A stretch of 64,000 nucleotides of DNA, taken from Garcia nutans (taxonomy: Eukaryota; Streptophyta; Magnoliopsida; Malpighiales; Euphorbiaceae). Of this stretch, positions 59,839-64,000 are shown piece by piece. The notes beneath the pieces were generated by a model. The model saw only the letters and a list, made by a program, of their open reading frames with translations. It ran no database searches and was not told the origin of the DNA. The position numbers and the translations under genes were made by a program. Position 1 is the first letter of the stretch; the number at the start of each line of letters is the position of its first letter. The stretch spans positions 2,480,001 to 2,544,000 of the forward strand of contig CANTUV010000014.1 in assembly GCA_947685225.1 (NCBI GenBank). Direction: 5' to 3'.

Positions 59839-60403
59839 CATGGAATCAGTTATTAATATTTTAAATAGGATTATAGATATTTTAAATCCTAGCTATAATA
59901 TGATTTTAAATCTTAGCTATTTTGAGTTTATTTAATTTGTGAGTGTTGTATTTATAGAATAATTTTTCTAGATAAATTTTTTTTGTAATTCTACTATTTA
60001 TTGGTGAAAAAATTATTCGAAATTTATTTCGTGGATGTGGCTTAAATTAAAAAGGGTGAACCACATTAAATTCTGTGTACTATTATTATTTTATTTTTAT
60101 AACTATCATCAAGTGTAGTTGTTTTGTTATATTATGCTATTAATTATCCTAATAAAATTCTATCCAAGGAAACTGAATTTTAAGTGGGATTATCTGTGAC
60201 CCCTCCAATCTTTTCTAAAAATTTTCATGATATTTATTTTTTTATATAATATTTTATATACTATTTACTTATATAATAGTAAATAATTTATGTATTATTA
60301 ACACCCATTACGCAACATATAACATGCCGAATTTTATTATCATGTATAGCTAGGATTTAAAATATCTATAATCCTATTTAAAATATTAATAACTGATTCC
60401 ATG
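59839..60403. mobile_element. inverted-repeat unit with copia-LTR-like core
   Basis: The arms 59839-59897 and 60345-60403 are perfect inverted repeats of 59 bp starting CATGGAATCAG. Outside them lie the mirror-image microsatellites (59794-59838 and 60405-60444). The core (about 59990-60320) reads like a copia LTR U5: TTGGTGAAAAAATTATTCGA, TTCGTGGATGTGG, GTGAACCAC, and then TATTATGCTATTAATTATCC aligning with 12413-12432 of the 3' LTR described above. The whole could be a solo LTR between inverted flanks, or one composite element. Confidence 0.6.
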
Positions 60404-60404
60404 A

Positions 60405-60444
<40 letters not shown>
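60405..60444. repeat. (AAT)n microsatellite
   Basis: An AAT/ATA run of about 13 units, complementary to the ATT run at 59794. Confidence 0.9.
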
Positions 60445-60446
<2 letters not shown>

Positions 60447-62029
60447 GTGATGAGATTAGAAGTTCAAATTTTGATTTGGTCGAATTTATGCAGATAAACA
60501 AAAAGTTAAAATCTTGAAAATAATAATAATGAAAAACAAAATGGACATAAAGTTAAACCACATAAATTTTGTGGGTTATTCTTCATTTGTTGCCTAATGG
60601 ATGTATTCTCTTTTCCAAGAACAAAATTATTGAGTCCATTATATATGCATACTAAGAAATATATATATATATATATATATATAATGTATTGTACATTCAC
60701 CCAATTTCATGAAAAATATATTTGGCATTTTTATAAATAAGGATGTATTATATTCTACGCACTGAATAATGTCAATATTTTGAGATGACAATTAAAAGTA
60801 ATATTATGTAGTTGAAGAAAAACACATATAATATAAAAACACAAATTAATAGAAAGACCAAATTAAATATCACTCACACTTATACACTTGAAAAGTATGA
60901 TCAGAAAATCAATTAAAAATTAAGTTAGAATTGATGCATTCTCTTATCAAATTTTATGAATTTGCGGGGTGCGTGTGTGTGTGATATATCAAGCCAAAGA
61001 TTATATAAAAAGTAATTTTATGTATTAGTGGCAATGATAACTAGATTTTACCCTTTTACTTTATAGATGAAAGCTTGATTTTTAAAAGTACATTACAAAT
61101 AAAATAATTTCCTCTTTTAGAAATTTATAGTATACATATATAGTAATATAAGCAATTAATATTGTCTTTAGTTAATATCAGATAATATATGAGAAATAAA
61201 CTTAGTATAAATGTCAAAAGCTCACTCTTTTACCATTTTAATTATACAAAATTTATATAATATATAGGAAGAACTTATTCTTATAGTACTATGTTGTAGT
61301 CACCCATGATTTATTTATTTATTTTATTCAAATTCTACGTCATAAAACATATCATAATCATATAATCAAAATTTCCACCATTATAATATACCTTATGCTA
61401 CAATATATATATATATATATATCAAGTTAGGCAAATTGCATTTTGTACCAGTACATAATTAATTTGTTGGATAATTAATACCTTTGCACCTAATAAATAA
61501 TTAAATAGTGTGTATGTATTGCTTTCAAAAAAAAATTAGTGTGTATGTATATATATATATATATGTATATGTACATGTGTGTGTATATATATTCGATTAA
61601 AATTATGGTTAAATAGAAAGTCAGAATCCAATAAAAAAGAAATGAAGTGACCTCCCAATCATTGAAATAAAGAAAAATGTGGGTACCTATAAGACAGCCA
61701 TCAATACAAGTTGCCAATGCAAAGCGTTTTCACTATAAAAATCTATAGTTTCCTCTACCTTATCTTCAAGATGGAATTAGAGGTTTCCGCAACATTTATA
61801 TATTTTTTTTTCCCTTAAATTCTCATAGATTTCTTTTACTTCTTAATTTGAAAATAAAATTGCCATCAGTTTATTTTCAAGTAGCAGTTTCATCCATCTT
61901 TTTTCATCTTTTTTTTTATTTATTATTTGATATTTATTTATTCAATTATACAAAATTTTATAATTTTTTAAATAATTTAATAATAATTATAAAAAAATTA
62001 CAAAAAAATTTAATAATCAGGTTTAGGTA
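60445..62029. other. intergenic, no gene seen
   Basis: AT-rich, with (TA)n runs at 60660-60682 and 61402-61422, and a (GT)/(TA) run at 61545-61590. No protein signal. Confidence 0.5.
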
Positions 62030-62936
62030 TCTATATTATATATAAATTAAGGAAATAAGAATTTTTTGAGATTGTCACATCATCAATTTTTTAAAAAAGT
62101 CATTTCACCTTTTTTTTTCATTTTTAATTAATTTTTTATTTAATAATTGATTAATAATTAATTAATTTATTCTATCTTTTATTTTTTATAAATTAATTAT
62201 ACATTAATATAATTTAATAATATTGATTAATTTATATATTACTTTTAAAAAAAATTTAAAAGATTAAAAAATAACTCTTAATCTTCATGATAAATAATTA
62301 TAAATTAAATAATTTATTTATAATAATTAATTAACATATTTTTAGAATTTTAAAAAATTAAACAATAAAATATATGATTTTGATATTTCTAATAAATTAA
62401 TAATTTATTTAAATATTTAAATTAATTATTAATTTTATAATTATTAATTTTTATCCATTTTAGAAATTTAAAATTTTAGATAATAAAAAGTATGAATTTA
62501 ATCTTTTTAAAAAATTAATTATATATTAATAATTTACGTAATAATAATGCTAATATTAATGATAATTTCAATATAAATTTATGATTATAAATTTTCTTAC
62601 TTATATTTTTTATTTAAATAAATTTATTTAAATTTTTATTTTTTTTTTCTTATTTTTTATGTAGAATTCATAATTTTTTATAATAAAAATATGTGTCGGT
62701 TTTGTTAATCTTAATTAGTAAAATTGCCAAATTATGAAATAAAAAAAATTATTTCTATTCATTCATATTATTTTAATGAAATTGCCATAAAAAACAGAAT
62801 AAGTATGTTATTTTATATTTTTTATAATAAAATTTATTATTAATTTATATATAAATTAATTTATATTTTTTATTATTAATTATATTTATTTTTATTTTAA
62901 TACTTTTATTATTGCACAACGCGAGTAAGGGAGTAG
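62030..62936 (+). mobile_element. non-autonomous Helitron-like element
   Basis: It starts A|TCTATATTATATATAAATT, the style of many plant Helitron 5' ends. It ends TTATTATTGCACAACGCG, then AGTAAGGGAGTAG|T, resembling the usual ...GCGCGGGT..CTAG|T end with its short GC-rich hairpin decayed. The 907-bp body is extremely AT-rich and non-coding. A second, reversed copy follows at 63099, supporting these limits. Confidence 0.5.
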
Positions 62937-63098
62937 TTGCCAAATAAACGATAAAAATTTGAAAGCATTGAGAACTAATAGTTACTAAAAGTATTTAATA
63001 ACTTATTCAAAGAAAAAAATGTTTAATAACGATGCTATAAATAATTTATAGCACTATTTATACTATATATATATATATATTATAAAATATACATTCAA

Positions 63099-64000
63099 CT
63101 ATTATTTGCAATGCACGATAATAAAAATAACAAAATATAAATAAATATAAAATAAATTTTATTATAAAAATATAAAATAAAATATTTATCTAGAATTTTA
63201 TGATTATTTTGTTAAAACAATATTGTTGAGTAAATATAATTTTTTATTTTATAATTTGACAATTTTATTAACAAAAAATAAAATTTATTCATATTTTTAC
63301 TATAAAAAATATGAATTCTATAAAAAATAAAATAGAAAAATAAGCAAATTTTTTTAAATAGAGAGAAAAATATGTGGAAGAGGATTTATAATTATAAATT
63401 TATATTGAAATTATTATTAATATAAATATTATTATTATATAAATTATCAGCATATAATTAATTTGTTAGAAAGATTAAAAGTCACATTTTTTATTGTTTA
63501 AATTTTAAAATATCTAAAAAGATATAAATTAATTATTATTATAAATTAATTATTAATTATTTATTTATGTATAATTAATTTATTAGGAATGTTAAAATTC
63601 ATATATTTTATTATTTAATTTTTAAAAAGATATAAATTAATCATTTTTATAAATAAATTATTTGATTTATAATTAATTTTTTATGAAGATTAATAGTCAT
63701 ATTTTCTTAAAACTTTTCAAATTTTTTAAAATATATATATAAATAAATCAATATTATTTAATTATATTAATATTTAATTAATTTATAAAAATTAAATGTC
63801 ACAAATATAATTTATTTGATCAATATTATAAAATTAAATCAATTTGTAACTATTTAATAGAAAATTAAAAGTCACAAATATAATTAATTATTAAATTTTA
63901 AATTTTATATAAATTATTAAAATTAAAAAAAAAGAGAAAGTATTATTTTAAAAAATTAATTATGTGTCACTCTTAAAATACTTATTTTATTATTGACTTA
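63099..64000 (-). mobile_element. second Helitron-like copy, reversed, cut by window end
   Basis: Read on the minus strand it parallels 62030-62936. Shared words are GTGACACAT..TTAATTTTTTAAA near its 5' side, ATTTCAATATAAATTTAT.ATTATAAAT, TATGAATTCTA.ATAAAAAATA and ATAATTT..CAATTTTA. It ends in TATTATCGTGCATTGCA then AATAATAG|T. Its 5' TC lies just outside the window. The two copies meet tail to tail with about 160 bp between. Confidence 0.5.

Noticed and set aside
1..64000. CRISPR arrays, tRNA and rRNA genes, bacterial operons
   Set aside because: No regular spacer arrays, no cloverleaf-compatible A/B box pairs seen, no rRNA words; the gene structure is plant nuclear.

Overview
The window is nuclear DNA from a flowering plant, most likely a eudicot. 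The evidence is very AT-rich intergenic sequence, short GT-AG introns, plant-type ABCG transporter sequence, and a dense load of plant transposon families (Ty1/copia, Ty3/gypsy of the Athila and Tat/Ogre kinds, an L1-type LINE, MITEs, Helitron-like ends). I saw no bacterial, viral-pathogen, rRNA, tRNA or CRISPR features. I do not name the species.

Only two host protein genes can be supported, both on the minus strand. A small two-exon gene (4453-4765) encodes a 58-residue Lys/Pro/Ala-rich basic protein that I do not recognise. A complete five-exon gene (14427-18348) encodes a 685-residue ABCG half-transporter very close to Arabidopsis ABCG21. Both have a TATA box at a sensible distance.

The rest is layered mobile DNA. 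Left edge: the 5' half of a minus-strand copia element (1-1953), whose gag is interrupted by a 104-bp MITE. Positions 7301-12590: an old, broken but full-length plus-strand copia element of the same broad family. Positions 21645-39571: a single L1-type LINE apparently broken into three pieces, with matching 12-bp target-site duplications at its outermost ends. One break is filled by about 7 kb of decayed LTR-type repeats (22477-29575), the other by a 3'-deleted Athila-like gypsy element (33495 to about 39150). Positions 40682-45418: a very young copia element with two identical 302-bp LTRs, a perfect 5-bp target duplication and a gag-pol frame spoiled by one stop codon; it sits inside a CACTA-like non-autonomous element. 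Right third: a solo LTR of the same Athila-like family (48887-50232), two or more MITEs, a striking 250-bp-arm inverted repeat (59110-59779), a second perfect 59-bp inverted repeat around a copia-LTR-like core (59839-60403), and two Helitron-like elements lying tail to tail (62030-62936 and 63099 to beyond the window end).

No coordinated host system (operon, gene cluster, defence locus) is visible. What deserves attention is the datable nesting order of the transposons, the large hairpin-forming repeat, the nearly intact copia element and the unrecognised small spliced gene.
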